DNA of 64,000 nucleotides from Cunninghamia lanceolata (lineage: Eukaryota; Streptophyta; Pinopsida; Cupressales; Cupressaceae). The notes under the pieces are model-generated. The model searched no databases and was not told the DNA's origin. It was given only the letters and a program-made list of their open reading frames with translations. Both the position numbers and the translations under genes were made by a program. The stretch is from NCBI GenBank assembly GCA_027924645.1, contig BSBN01000781.1, positions 5,022,001 to 5,086,000 on the forward strand. Direction: 5' to 3'. Positions 22,202 through 33,260 of the stretch are shown piece by piece (the first letter of the stretch is position 1; each line of letters begins with the position of its first letter).

Positions 22202-25200
22202 TTAGGTATAAAACCGGCGAAGGTGCATGCTGTTGATTGGATCATCCAACAACTCACCTTCTGATGTGGCCAACTGATATGCCCCCGATCCGTAGACAGC
22301 TACAATTACATACGGCCCAAGCCAGTTAGGCTCGAACTTACCTTTCTTTTCTCTGTCCTGCTGAGTGCGAGGGTTCTCTTTTAGGACGAGGTCCCCAACC
22401 TTGAAGCATCTTGGTCTAACCTTGTGGTTGTAGCTTCTTGACATCATCTGTTGATAGGCTTTGAGATGGTCAAAAGCTTTTTGGCGCCTTTCCTCTAGCA
22501 GTTCTAGCTCTTGTAGTCTGGAGACTCTGTGCTCTTCGTCTGATATGAGACCTTTCAACGACACCCGAAGGGATGGGAGTTCGACCTCAATGGGAAGGAT
22601 GGCTTCGGAACCATAGACGAGGGCGTAGGGTGTAGCACCTGTGGGAGTGCGTATGCTGGTTCTGTAGGCCCACAGAGCGGGATTGAGTTGGACGTGCCAA
22701 TCGCGACCAGCGTCATTGACAGTCTTCTTTAGGATTTTCAGAATGGTTTTGTTCGATGCCTCAGCTTGGCCGTTGCCTTGGGGATAGTATGGAGTGGAGA
22801 AACGATGTTGGATTTTAAAACGCTCACAAAGTTCCTGGACATCCTGATTTTTGAAGGGTCTCCCGTTATTCGTTATGATGGATGAAGGGATGCCATATCG
22901 GCAGATAATGTAATTTAGAATGAAAGAGGAAATTTGCTTTCCTGTGACGGTTGATAAGGGAATGGCTTCAATCCACTTTGTAAAGTACTCAGTGGCGGTT
23001 ATGATGAATTTATGGCCGTTGGAAGAAGGCGGATGAATCTTTCCCACGAGGTCAAGTCCCCACTGGCAAAAGGGCCAGGGTGTCATTAGAGGTCTCAACT
23101 CCTGAGCAGGTGCATGAATCAGGTTCCCGTGTATCTGGCACTGTTTGCACTTTTTGACGAACTGATACGAATCCATTTCCATGTTGGGCCAGTAATAACC
23201 CAAACGCATGAGTTTCTTAGCTAAGGAAGGACCACTGGAGTGTGTTCCGCAGATCCCTTCATGCACGTCTCGCAAGGCAGTTACAGATTCTTCTGGTTCT
23301 AGACAACGGAGTAAAGTACCATCCAGACCACGTCGGTAAAGGGTATTGGCAATAATAGTGTAACGGGAGGCTTGTCGGATGAAAGTTCGTTTTTGGTTGG
23401 AAGAGAGGTCCAAAGGAAGGATATCGTCCTTGAGGTAAGTGTAGGTCTTACCGTACCAAGGCAAATCAGATCCTACTAGGTGGAAAATGGAATGGGTTTC
23501 GAGGAGATCATAAGCCAGTTGTCGAATTGTTTCTACTAAGAACTCATACCGTGACTCGTGTTCAGGTATCTCAAGAAGAGAGGCTATGGTCGCCATTGCA
23601 TCAGCTGCTTTGTTCTCTATCCTGGGTATTTGCTCAAACGAGATGGTCCCAAAGTGTGCTTTGAGGGCGTCGGCCATCCATTTGTATGGGATGAGCTTCT
23701 CATCTTTGGTCTGATACTCGTCGTTGACCTGGTTTATGACAAGCTAAGAATCACCGTAGACACATAGTGCTTGGATTTTCCACTCAGTGGCCATCTTGAG
23801 ACCAATTACCAAAGCTTCATACTCCGCTATATTGTTAGTACATGGAAATAACAACCTGTAGGACTTTGGAATTGTGTCGCCTTGGGCAGTGATAAACAAG
23901 ATACCTGCCCCCGATCCATGGTTGGTGTAAGACCCGTCGAAGTAGAGTTTCCAAGGAGATGTTGACAGAGTGAATAAAGACTCATCAGGAAACTCAAACT
24001 GCATTGGTGAAGTGTCCTGTAATGGTGCCTCAGCTAGTTGGTCAGCGATGATTTGCCCCTTGATGGCTTTTCTATCCACATACTCTATATCATATTCGCT
24101 AAGAAGCATGACCCATTTGGCTAGTCGACCCGTGAGAGCTGCTTTGCTGAGAAGATATTTTAGTGGGTCGATCTTGGCAATGAGTTTGACAGGATGTGCC
24201 AACATGTAGTGTCGGAGTTTTTGTGAGGCAAAAACCACCGCAAGGCATGAACGTTCCACCTGCGAGTACTGTAACTCGTAGCCCACTAAGGTTCGACTGA
24301 TGTAGTACACAGCTCTTTCCTTGTTCTCATAGTCTTGCTATGCTAGGAGAGCCCCAAGGGCAGTAGGTGTAGCAGATATGTAGAGAATCAAAGGTTTTCC
24401 TTGGATCGGAGGCATGAGTATAGGAGGATTCATGAGGTACTCCTTGAGCTTGTTGAATGCCTCTTCGCACTGCTCATCCCATTTAAATGGAACATTCTTA
24501 TGTAGGAGATGGCTGAAAGGATGGCACTTGTCTGCCAGCTGTGAGATGAACCTGCGGATGGCCTGTAGCTTGCCCTGTAAGGATCTCAACTGTGTTAGAG
24601 TTTTGGGCGGAGGCATGTCCATGATTGCTTTGACCTTGGCCGGGTCTACTTCTATGCCGTTTGCTGACACGATGAAGCCTAGCAGCTTGCCTGATGTGAC
24701 CCCAAACACACATTTCTTCGGGTTCAGTTTTACTTGGAATTGATCCAACCGTTGGAAGACTTTTTCTAATGTGTCCAGGTGTGAGTCCCTGGTGAGTGAT
24801 TTTGCCAAGATATCGTCAACATAATCTTCCATGGTCACATGCATCATGTCATGGAATATGGTTGTCATGGCCCGCTGATATGTAGCACCGGCGTTTTTCA
24901 GCCCAAAAGGCATGACATTCCAGCAAAAGGTACCCCATGGACAAGTGAAAGTGGTTTTGTGCTGATCCTCTGGTGCTATTTTGATCTGGTTGTACCCTGA
25001 GAATCCATCCATTAGTGACAGCATTGTATGTCCTGCCGTGAGGTCGACTATGATATCGATGTTAGGCAAGGGAAAGTCATCCTTGCGGCATGCTTTGTTT
25101 AAATCTTGAAAGTCGTTGCATAGTCGAACCCTGCCATCTGGTTTAGACACTGGCACGATGTTTGATATCCATTCAGGATAATCTATGGCCCTGATGAACC

Positions 25201-28200
25201 CCACGTCTAGCAATTTCTTGAGTTCTTCCTTGACCAGAAGGGCTATATGGGGATGCATCTTTCTCAGTTTTTGCTTTACGGGCTTCACCCCTGGATCCAA
25301 TGGCAAGTGATGTAGGATCAGGTTTGGGTCCAAACCTGGCATGTCGGCATATGACCAAGCAAAGCTACCTCTCTTCTTTTTAAAGAATGGTACAAACCTG
25401 GTTTTCTCAGGTGGCGTGAGAGATTTTGCAAAGTGGATAATCTGAGGCTGCTCTTCGGTTCCAATGTTCACTGGCTCAGTTGGCTCTACCACGATCTGTG
25501 ACCTTTCTTGATACATATCACTTGGGAGGGTGTCAAGCAATCCATCGTCAGGTGCCACAGTTGGGTTTTCACCTTCAGATACGTCCTTTCTTTTTACTAT
25601 TTTATGATCTGACACTGCCGCATGGCGGTTTTCACCGTCAGATCCCTTTTTGATCTTTATATTTTTGCGACTAGAAGGCTTGGCACCCTCCCCGAAGTAA
25701 GCTACAGTGTTGAGTTCGATAGCGAAACCGGCTTTATGATCTCCTTTTGGTAAGTGATCTCGAAGTCCCATATAGTCAATGTAGGCATCATCGTTCTGGA
25801 ACATATCTAATTGGGGGGTTCCTTGCAGATCCCAGTCAATAAGCTCAGGATGCAAGAGGGGAAGGGAGTCGGATGAAAGACCTGATTCGTTGATAGTGTG
25901 GATGGAAATACTAGGAGCACAGGTGGGGGTAGTGTTCTGGGTGGTACTTTCCTCCAAGTTGTTTATCGCAATGGAATCGAAACTTTCCTCGAAAGCCATA
26001 CTCTCAGGGAGGGGCAAATCAGACTCTAGTGGTCTGTCCCGTTGCGTTTGTCTCTCATGGTAAGGGCTAAGAGTTTGGATGGTGTCAATCTCCTTGTCAT
26101 CGTAGGAGTGCTCTGTTAGCTCGTCCCACTCATACTCATTCGACTCATCTAAATTTGTGTCACTGTCCACTTGGAGTGTTTTGATTGTCTCCACAAGACA
26201 GGCATTTTCCTTGGCTTTACCCTTGCCTTTGTATCCCAAGCCAGTGGTGTTTCTAGCCGAAGAGGAGGAAGAAGGTTGTATAGGTTCAATGATCCCTTCT
26301 TTTCTGAGGCCGATAGGGCCTTGTCCTTCATATCCCATCCTATGCAAGATGGTCTCACCTCACCCATAGAGCTCTGTAGGGAGTCTGGGTGGATCTTGGG
26401 GTGTGTTTTCTTCTTCGGCATAAAGCCATTGCAAGAGATCTCGCTCCTCTGATTCATCGGATAGGGTCCCCCATTTTACAAAGGGGTTTGCGGGAGTTAT
26501 AGGAGGAGCAGAGGGCTTTGGAAAATGCCTGGGTGGATGCTTGGGCTGGCCAAAGGAGCGAGGAGACAAGGGCATTTTTGCAAGGTCGAGGCTGTGCTCA
26601 ATCTGGTATTCCCCCACGCCATTTTCTTTTATGGTGATTTTCATTGGTTTAGGCCGTGAGGAGGAAGCTTCAGCAGAATGGTCCTATTGTGGGGTAGGGG
26701 AAATGTGGGCTCGATTGTTGGGTATGACACATTCAAGTTTTTCTTGGAAAGAATTGCAGTGTTGGTAGGGGTCGGGGTCGCCTTGTATGGTGACCTGCTT
26801 GCCATCGTGTGGGAACTTTATGCATTGATGGTAGGTGGAGGGGACAGCCTTCATGGCGTGGATCCATGGTCTCCCTAGTAGAATATTGTAAGCAAGCTCC
26901 CGATCAAGGACTTGGCACACCACATCTTTGATTATCGGTCCAACTTGAATAGGTAGGACAACCGTGCCTTTCGTGGTTCTCTCTTCCTCGTCGTAGGCCT
27001 TTATGGTAATCTTCCTCCGTGGATCAACTGTTTGTTCAGAGAACCCCAATGCAAGGACTAGCTTCAAAGTGCAAATATTCAAACTGGCACACCCATCAAT
27101 GAGAACCCTCTTGATGCGGTGCTTGTGTACGAATGCGACAATGTGTAAGGGAGTGTTGTGGGGTTGAGATACGGAAAGGTCATCTTGCTCAGTGAATGAT
27201 ATGGAAGGGGAGGATGTCAAATTGCCAACCATGGTTTGAAACTTCTCTTGGGCCAGGTTAGTGGGGACAGTAGTTTCCACTAAGGCTTTCTCGAGAATCT
27301 CCTTATGAGAAGGAGATAGACGCAAGAGCTCCAATATGGAAATGTGAGCCGAAGTTTTTTGCAATTGGTCGATGACATTATATGGGCGAGAGTTGGACGG
27401 AGAAGGTGACGACCTTGGAGGAGTGGTGTTGATCATGACTCTACCACTGCGGGTAATTATACTACAACCAGTTCTGTTAGGTCCTGGTTGTTGGTTGGGG
27501 GATATGATGTTGACTTGCGGAACATGCTCAGAAATGCAGTTAATGGTGTACTCAAAGGGAACGCTTGCATAGTTAGCATTACTCGACCCACTGTTCTGGT
27601 TTGGCCTGTTGCGATTGTTGTCATTATTGTTATGGCTATTGGAGTTGTTGCCATTGTGACCATTGTTGTGGTTGTAACCATTGTTGTTGTTGTGACCGCT
27701 GTTGTGATTGTTGTTATACGGCCGGTTGTGGTTTAGGAGAGGATCCCGGTAGGCCACATGAGATTCATTGGAGGTATGCTGTTGTGTCCCTCCCTGATTC
27801 TGATCCAGTATATCTTTTATGACATTCTTAAGACGGATGCAATTATTGGTTGTGTGCCCCCTTCCTCGATGATACTCGCAGTAGTCTGTGTCCTTCCAAT
27901 AGGGAGGTTTGACGATAGGCTCATAGTCACTTGTTGGCGGTAGAGAAATTTCATTGTTAGCCAACAACTTCCTGAGAGCAGACTCTTGAGATTCTCCTAA
28001 CGGTGTGAATTTCCTCCTTGGATTTGAATTGAACCAAGGTCTAGGTTCCCGAGGGGGTGGCTTGTTGAGTGCACCGTTATTTGCTTCTTCCTTAAGAGTG
28101 AATATGGGTTGTTGTTTAGGGGCTGCCGCCTTAGCATCCACTACTCCATCGTTGACCACATTCTTGTTCTTGGTCCAAAACTTTGACTTGTCAGTTGTGT

Positions 28201-29206
28201 AATTGGAAGGCGGTGTGTCCTTGTAGAGCTTGAGAGTTCCTTTAGCGATCATAGCTTTCTCAATGAATAGCCCCATTTCAATGACTTTGGTGAATGAGGT
28301 AGGGCATTGTATCTGAATCTGATAGCTAAGATCGGGATTCAAATTGTGGACAAACATTTCCAATAGTTGTTTCTCAGGCATGTCGTGAGAACACTTACTA
28401 GCTAGCTGTCTCCATCATTGTAAGAAGGTGGCGAAAGACTCACCACCCTTTTGTTTGGTGTTGCATAGGTCTAGCATAGATACTTCATGTTCTATGTTGT
28501 AAGAGAAGTGCGTTATGAATTTATTGACAAGTTCATCAAAAGTTTTGATTCCTGGTGGGAGACGCGAGAACCACTCCATAGCTTGACCTCCTAAAGATCT
28601 TGGGAACAGTCTCATTAAGTAGGTCTCGTTGTGAGCTACTTCTAAACATGCTGCAGTGAATTCCCTGATATGATCTCTAGGGTCCCCCTTTCCTTTGTAC
28701 TTGTCAAATTTCAGGATTCTGAACTGAAAGGGGAATGGTTTCATGACCAAACTTCTGTCAAAGGGGTATGGTGCTATATCTTCCAAGGAGTAGTTCTTGG
28801 AACTTGTGCCAATCTTAAGGTTGGAGATTTCTAGCTTTAGACTCTCAATTTGTTGTCTCACATCCACCATAGGAGCATTTTGGTCTATGGGTTGTTTTCC
28901 TCTCTCATTGGCCTGGGGGACCATGTCATTTGTGTCCCTCTCACGTTCATTGTCTGCATTTTCCCTGATGGAGCTAATGTCAAAGTCTGCGGTGAGTTTG
29001 ATTCTGAGACTAGCAAGATGATGGAAATATTTGGTGGGGTCCTCAAGGAGCACTTTCTCCACTAGGCGTTGGAATTTGCTATCTTGCATGTGTGCCACTA
29101 ATTCTTCACGAGAAATTTCTTCATCATCATCGCGTGGTGGGGCGATGTGATCGGATGAGTCGGCCATTTCGATTAGCTTGTTGTACTGGGATCGAGTAAG
29201 AACCAT
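22202..29206 (-). pseudogene. G1 gag-pro-pol, one frame with five stop codons
   Basis: About 2,335 codons from the ATG at 29,206 to the stop at 22,202, with no frame change. Order: gag core (YKGKGDPRDHIREF, WFSRLPPGIKTFDEL), zinc knuckle C-x2-H-x4-H-x4-C near 27,839-27,880, an Asn/His-rich stretch (27,590-27,730), and aspartic protease with an LIDGCAS active site (Asp codon 27,095-27,097) and LLGRPWIH. Then a G-patch-like segment (about 26,220-26,350), reverse transcriptase with YVDD at 24,812-24,823, a connection RNase H (YYISRTL, SCLAVVFA), and a second RNase H (YFDGSYTN, AEYEAL, VYGDS). Integrase closes it, with HHCC finger and a GPY module. Stops lie at 28,412 (TGA), 26,684 (TAG), 26,360 (TGA), 24,338 (TAG) and 23,744 (TAG). 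Integrase reads ITNNG where ITDNG is expected. The frame is open upstream to 29,347, but the ATG at 29,206 begins the usual MVLTRSQ start. Confidence 0.93.
26215..26350 (-). other. G-patch-like domain between protease and reverse transcriptase in G1
   Basis: The segment MGYEGQGPIGLRKEGIIEPI, a Ser spacer, then GLGYKGKG, follows the G-patch spacing of an aromatic-Gly start, Gly-rich turn, Gly-x3-Pro-I and a terminal GLGY. The usual GLG after the first turn is GPIG here. G-patches bind RNA helicases or RNA, and one sits beside the protease of betaretroviruses. The call rests on motif spacing only. Confidence 0.6.
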
Positions 29207-29527
29207 GCAAGGTGGGGTGGGATGAAGTGGACTAGGATTAGAAATTTTGGCAAGGTGCCGACTAAGACTGTAATGAATGGGGTATCTAGGACAAGACTTG
29301 GACAAAGGGTTCTCTTGCTCAATGACTTCAGGTAAGACGGTTGACACAAGACTCTAGCCACTAGCAAGGGTAGTCGATACCTGTCTCACTGTGTAGGGCT
29401 TAGTCGTTCAACAAGACTACTAGCAAAAGGTACTGTGACCTACTAGGCTTACGTGAATTCACGAATGAAACGAAGAAGGACCTATGTCGAATCGGTATGG
29501 GACAGAATGACGTTGGGTCAAGAGTGA

Positions 29528-30163
29528 CTAGGACAGAAGGTGACTGGGACGACCGATGAAAGAGAGAGAATTGGGTGAAAATGGATGAAAATTGACTGCA
29601 AGGTTGATTCTGACCTTGAAAAATGAAACTAGGCTGAAATGGGTACTTTGAACAGCTGACGAAAATTTCTTAAAAATAGGGCAAATGCTCACTGTCACAC
29701 ATGTGCAGAAACAGATGCACAGCAAGAATGGGTAAATGCGCCGTAAGTCGCTGTAAAAGCGCCGCTCTGGTGAAGTATGTATGCGCAGTAACAGTGTGTA
29801 AATGCACAGCAGAAAAGTAAATGTGCAGCAAGTCGGTGTATATGCACGGCAAGTCGCTATAAAAGTGCAGCAGAACAGTGTATATGTGCAGCAGAAAGGT
29901 ATATATGCACAGCCAGTCGGTACAAAAGCGCAGCAAGTCGCTGTATATGTGCGGCAGAAAAGTGTATATGCGCAGTTCTGGTATTTTTTTTGCAAATTTT
30001 TGGGATTTTTCTCTGTTTTTTGGTATTCTTTGGCTGGAAAAGGTCTTCCTGATCTGATATTATGAATTAATTTAGCAAGAAAACACAGCAAGCACAAAGA
30101 ATATTTTGTAGTTTTCCATTGTTTTTGTAGTTTTTCGACTCTATTTTGAACAAAAGCAAGCAC
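29528..30163 (-). other. Cys-rich leader ORF with 7-residue repeats (G1)
   Basis: An open frame of 211 codons lies in the leader just upstream of gag. Its middle runs over the 21-base repeats of block I, so it encodes a degenerate 7-residue repeat (CAYIPFC, CTYTLFC, RAYTPTC and similar). The frame may be open only because 21-base repeats preserve phase. No domain is recognised. Translation is unproven, and a real gene is the less likely reading. Confidence 0.3.
29700..29977 (-). repeat. G1 leader block I: degenerate 21-base repeats
   Basis: About 13 copies of a unit like 'gtatatgcgcagcaagtcgct', with the core (t/a)GCGCAG or tGCACAG repeated every 20-23 bases. It ends about 490 bases upstream of the gag ATG. 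A second block with the same core lies at 31,167-31,514. Confidence 0.85.
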
Positions 30164-30179
30164 AAAATCCTAGGCGAGA

Positions 30180-30500
30180 AATGGATTATAAGGGTTTTGG
30201 GCCACTAAAACAAGAGGTGTTTAATTCAGGCAACCGTTCAAGTGGTTACACGTGCGGCGGCGCTACTCTTCGTTATGGAGTCTCCCAGCCTCAAAGGGTT
30301 ACGCCTGAGAGGGTTTTGGGGGAGGTTGGCCGTCGGTGTAACATAACAGCACTCGTTGCAGGAAGTTTTCACCTCAAGCACAATTTATTTTAAGTGGCTC
30401 AGTAGGGCTTGGCGTTAGCCTGTTACCACTCAGGGTCGTTCCCGCTTGGACAAGCGTGCATCCAAGGGCAGGCCCCTCCTAAAGGTTAAACAAATAGAAT
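30180..30500 (-). other. GC-rich part of the G1 leader
   Basis: About 320 bases, markedly richer in G and C than the surroundings, with no recognised gene. It lies between block I and the 98-base repeat. An RNA structure such as a packaging or translation element is possible, but I see no specific motif. Confidence 0.4.
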
Positions 30501-30680
30501 GACAAGTCTGGCACTCTGATCACCCAGAAGAGGGGAGAGCATAAGCCTATTGTCATTCGCAAGCACAGAATACACTGATTAATCCACCCTAGTTAAAAGA
30601 TAAAAACTAAATGGGCTAAACTACTCAAACAGAACTTTGAAGTGATTTCAACAATATTGCAGTGGTTCAATTTTAAATCC

Positions 30681-30903
30681 CAGAAAGCAGTTGTGAGTTC
30701 AATTTTAAATCCACATTGCACGAGCTTGTTAACTTTGAAATTCAGGTCTCACGATATAGCAATGGTTCATTTTAACTTCAGAAAGCAGTTGTGAGTTCAA
30801 TTTTAAGTCCACGTTGCACGAGATTGTTAACTTTGAAATTCAGGTCTCACGATATAGCAATGGTTCATTTTAACTGCAAGATCAGTGATGAGTTCAATTT
30901 TAA
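30681..30903. repeat. 98-base tandem repeat in the G1 leader, about 2.3 units
   Basis: 'cagaaagcagttgtgagttc' recurs exactly 98 bases later (30,681 and 30,779). The unit continues through 'aatttcaggtctcacg'-like and 'gcaatggttcattttaac' wording, and a third partial unit starts near 30,877. The first two units are nearly identical. Confidence 0.9.
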
Positions 30904-31166
30904 ATCTTTAGATAGCAATAACTTGGAAGTTGTTTGCAATGCAAGCATGAAATAAACCAGTTACTTCCTCCCTAATTAAGACTAGATGAAGATTTGTAAT
31001 GAACAACCATTTTACTCTTTCCCAGAAAATGAAATGTGAGCTAGTTAGATGCAACTACATGTAACTGAACCCGAGCCTATCCTGCAAAACCGCTCCAGCA
31101 AACACCTGCAAAAGGGTTAGCGTTAGCAAAATCCTCTAGAAAAGTACTAAAACCTGAGCCAGTTAC

Positions 31167-31514
31167 AAATGCGCAGCTTCAGTGATCAAATGCGCAGAAG
31201 TGATCAACAGAAGCGTAGAATTAATGAATGCGCCGTAGTTTTGAACGTATGCGCCGTTAAAACGAATAAATGCATAGTTTTAACGAATGCGTAGTAACAA
31301 TCTTCAGAAGCGCCGTAACAGTCAACAGATGCGCAGTTATAACAGAAGCGCAGCAACAGTCTATGAAAGCGCAGTAACAGTCAACAAATGCGCAGTTTTA
31401 ACAAAAGCGCCGTAACAGTCTGTAAAAGCACAGCAAGAATACACAGATGCGCAGGATTTTCAAAAGTGTCGTAACAGTCTTCAAAAGCGCCGTAAAAATG
31501 AACAGATGCGCCGA
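31167..31514 (-). repeat. G1 leader block II: degenerate 21-base repeats
   Basis: About 16 copies with core tGCGCAG or aGCGCCGTAACAGTC, period about 21 (range 17-23). The block starts about 80 bases from the primer binding site. It shares the core and period with block I, 1.2 kb further into the leader. Confidence 0.87.
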
Positions 31515-31596
31515 ACTAATCTGTGCGTGACTCTGCGGGACCTGTACGGAACCTGCCTTCAAAAAAGCTCAAAAATGGTGAAATAAAGGGGCAACG

Positions 31597-31614
31597 GCCC
31601 CACGGTGGGCGCCA
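31597..31614 (-). other. G1 primer binding site, tRNA-Lys
   Basis: The + strand reads gccccacggtgggcgcca, the 3' end of plant tRNA-Lys including CCA. The - strand therefore offers its 18-base complement, four bases from the 5' LTR. The match looks perfect. It is a primer site, not a tRNA gene. Confidence 0.9.
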
Positions 31615-31618
31615 AAAA

Positions 31619-32657
31619 TGTGAGGATAAAATGTCGAATCAATCAAATGAATTAAATAAGACCCAAACATCAACAGAATAGAGAAACAAAGAAGATTCAA
31701 ATGAACAAAGCAATGAACAAACACAGCAAACCTCTTCCGTTTCGAAACTTCTGTTGTTCGCCTATCACGAATCGTCCTTTCGCAGATGAGATGAGCCCTC
31801 AGAGAGTGCAATCTTTTAAAGCTGTTTGAGGAAGTCGATGGTGAACGGCTATGGTGTGATATGCAATGAAGGTGAGATCCAATACAACAATGGTGATCTC
31901 AAGCTTGTGGATGACAAATGGGTGCCAAAGGCGCGCTGGTGATATTTCTGCAGAGTAACGATGTCAAAAGCCTGGATGATTAGAATGGAAGGATGAAGCT
32001 TCATTTATAGACTTGGAAGAATGGGAATCAATGGTTGAGAGGAGATATGAAGATCAACGGCTGAGGATGGTTGAGGAATGTGCAACCAGTGGAAACGTGC
32101 CAAGTGTCCCAGCTCCATCATGAAAGGTGGGATGTGACAAAACTGATTGGAGAGTTAACAGACTTGACTGATCTGTTAACAGAATTGATTGATCAGTTAG
32201 AAGAGTGGATTGTGGAACTGACTGAATTGATTGAGGATTTGACTCAACTGACAGGTTAGTTAACAGATTTGATTGATTGGTTAACTGACCTCTGATTGGA
32301 GAAGAAATAGGCCATGTGGGTGAGGGAAAATAAGGTAATTAAATATTAAATATATTTAATTACATGTGCAACCTGATGAGGTGGACAAGGTGAGGTGGAA
32401 AAGGTGAGGTGTAAAGGTGATGTGGAATTTTGAATTTAGAACTTTAGGATAGAGGAATTAGGCTTAATTAAATAATTTATGATTTGTTTAATTGTGAGGG
32501 ACTTTAGAAGAATTTTAATTAAATAAATTGAATTTATTTAATTATGGAATAGTGAATTGATTAAATAAATTTAGAATATTTATTTAATTAATAGAAGAAG
32601 GGAATAAATATTTAGAATATTATTTAGGATGATTTGCGTCATTTTTAGGCGTATACA
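31619..32657 (-). repeat. G1 right (5') LTR
   Basis: 1,039 bases, TG/CA ends, directly followed by CTTCT. It is near-identical to 18,963-19,999: about 12 substitutions and two one-base indels by eye (for example 'cccgctcc' against 'cccagctcc'). Confidence 0.95.
32003..32009 (-). promoter_or_regulatory. Candidate TATA box of the G1 5' LTR
   Basis: TATAAAT on the - strand, about 650 bases into the 1.04-kb LTR and conserved in the other LTR (19,347-19,353). Transcription would start a little below 31,980. Position is plausible for the U3/R border; no transcript data. Confidence 0.5.
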
Positions 32658-32662
32658 CTTCT

Positions 32663-33260
32663 TACAAAGATGTTTCTATTAGGGTAGTAGGTTATACGAC
32701 TCACGCAAATTCCTACAACACTCAATGCACAAACTAATAGAACAACTGAAAGGATTAAGGTAGTTATGCTTGTTGAAATACACAACATGTGTAATTGCAA
32801 AGTTTGAAATCTAAATGCAAGAACATGCAATAAAGAAACACTACAACTCAAAATCAAATTTTAATGAGTGTTTAAAGGAGCAGCAAAATGTGAAATAAGA
32901 TTTTGACTACTAACCCTAGCTTCTTGTGAAAACTAGGTTACATGAAAAATACAAATTTGTAACAAAATCCTAGCAAATGAGATATACAAATGCAAGGTGT
33001 GAGATCATGAAATGATTAATTGTTGTAATTTGTCTCAAATCTAATGTAAAAATTAGAAAATCAAATGTGTCCAATTATATGCAAGGAAATAATGCAAAAC
33101 TATGCCTTTATGCAAGCCTAGAATGCTTATTTCTTTTCAATTTTTTTAAATTTATGCATGAGTTTTGAATGAAGGATGATAAGTATGATATGAATTGATG
33201 CAAAGACTAATTTCAACACTCAACAAGATGCAAAGGTTTGCTGCTATGGATTCACCAAAA
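32663..33260 (-). other. G2 internal DNA right of G1 (leader side)
   Basis: About 600 AT-rich bases between the G1 target duplication and the G2 5' LTR. No gene is visible. 'ggattcacca' at 33,249-33,258 lies two bases from the LTR and ends in CCA as a primer site should, but I cannot name the tRNA. Confidence 0.5.

Larger units (their letters stand above)
18963..32657 (-). mobile_element. G1: Tat-type Ty3/Gypsy retrotransposon, structurally complete
   Basis: 13.7 kb, bounded by LTRs (18,963-19,999 and 31,619-32,657) with TG/CA ends and perfect target duplications CTTCT (18,958-18,962 and 32,658-32,662). The order on the - strand is 5' LTR, tRNA-Lys primer site, 2.4-kb leader, gag-pro-pol in one frame, 2.2-kb 3' region, polypurine tract and 3' LTR. 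There is no chromodomain after integrase, and a second RNase H lies before integrase. Both features point to the Tat/Ogre side of Ty3/Gypsy. The LTRs differ by about 12 substitutions and 2 indels, so insertion is recent relative to its neighbours. Five in-frame stops and a lost integrase residue make it non-autonomous today. Confidence 0.95.

Noticed and set aside
27488..27822. Val/Ile-rich and Cys-rich open frames on +
   Set aside because: They are shadows of the Asn/His-rich low-complexity part of G1 gag on the - strand.
29700..29977. Regular repeats resembling a CRISPR array
   Set aside because: The units are adjacent and degenerate, without unique spacers, and lie in a plant retrotransposon leader.
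31597..31614. Sequence identical to the end of a tRNA-Lys gene
   Set aside because: Only the 3' end is present and it sits four bases from an LTR. It is a primer binding site; no cloverleaf can be formed from the surrounding bases.
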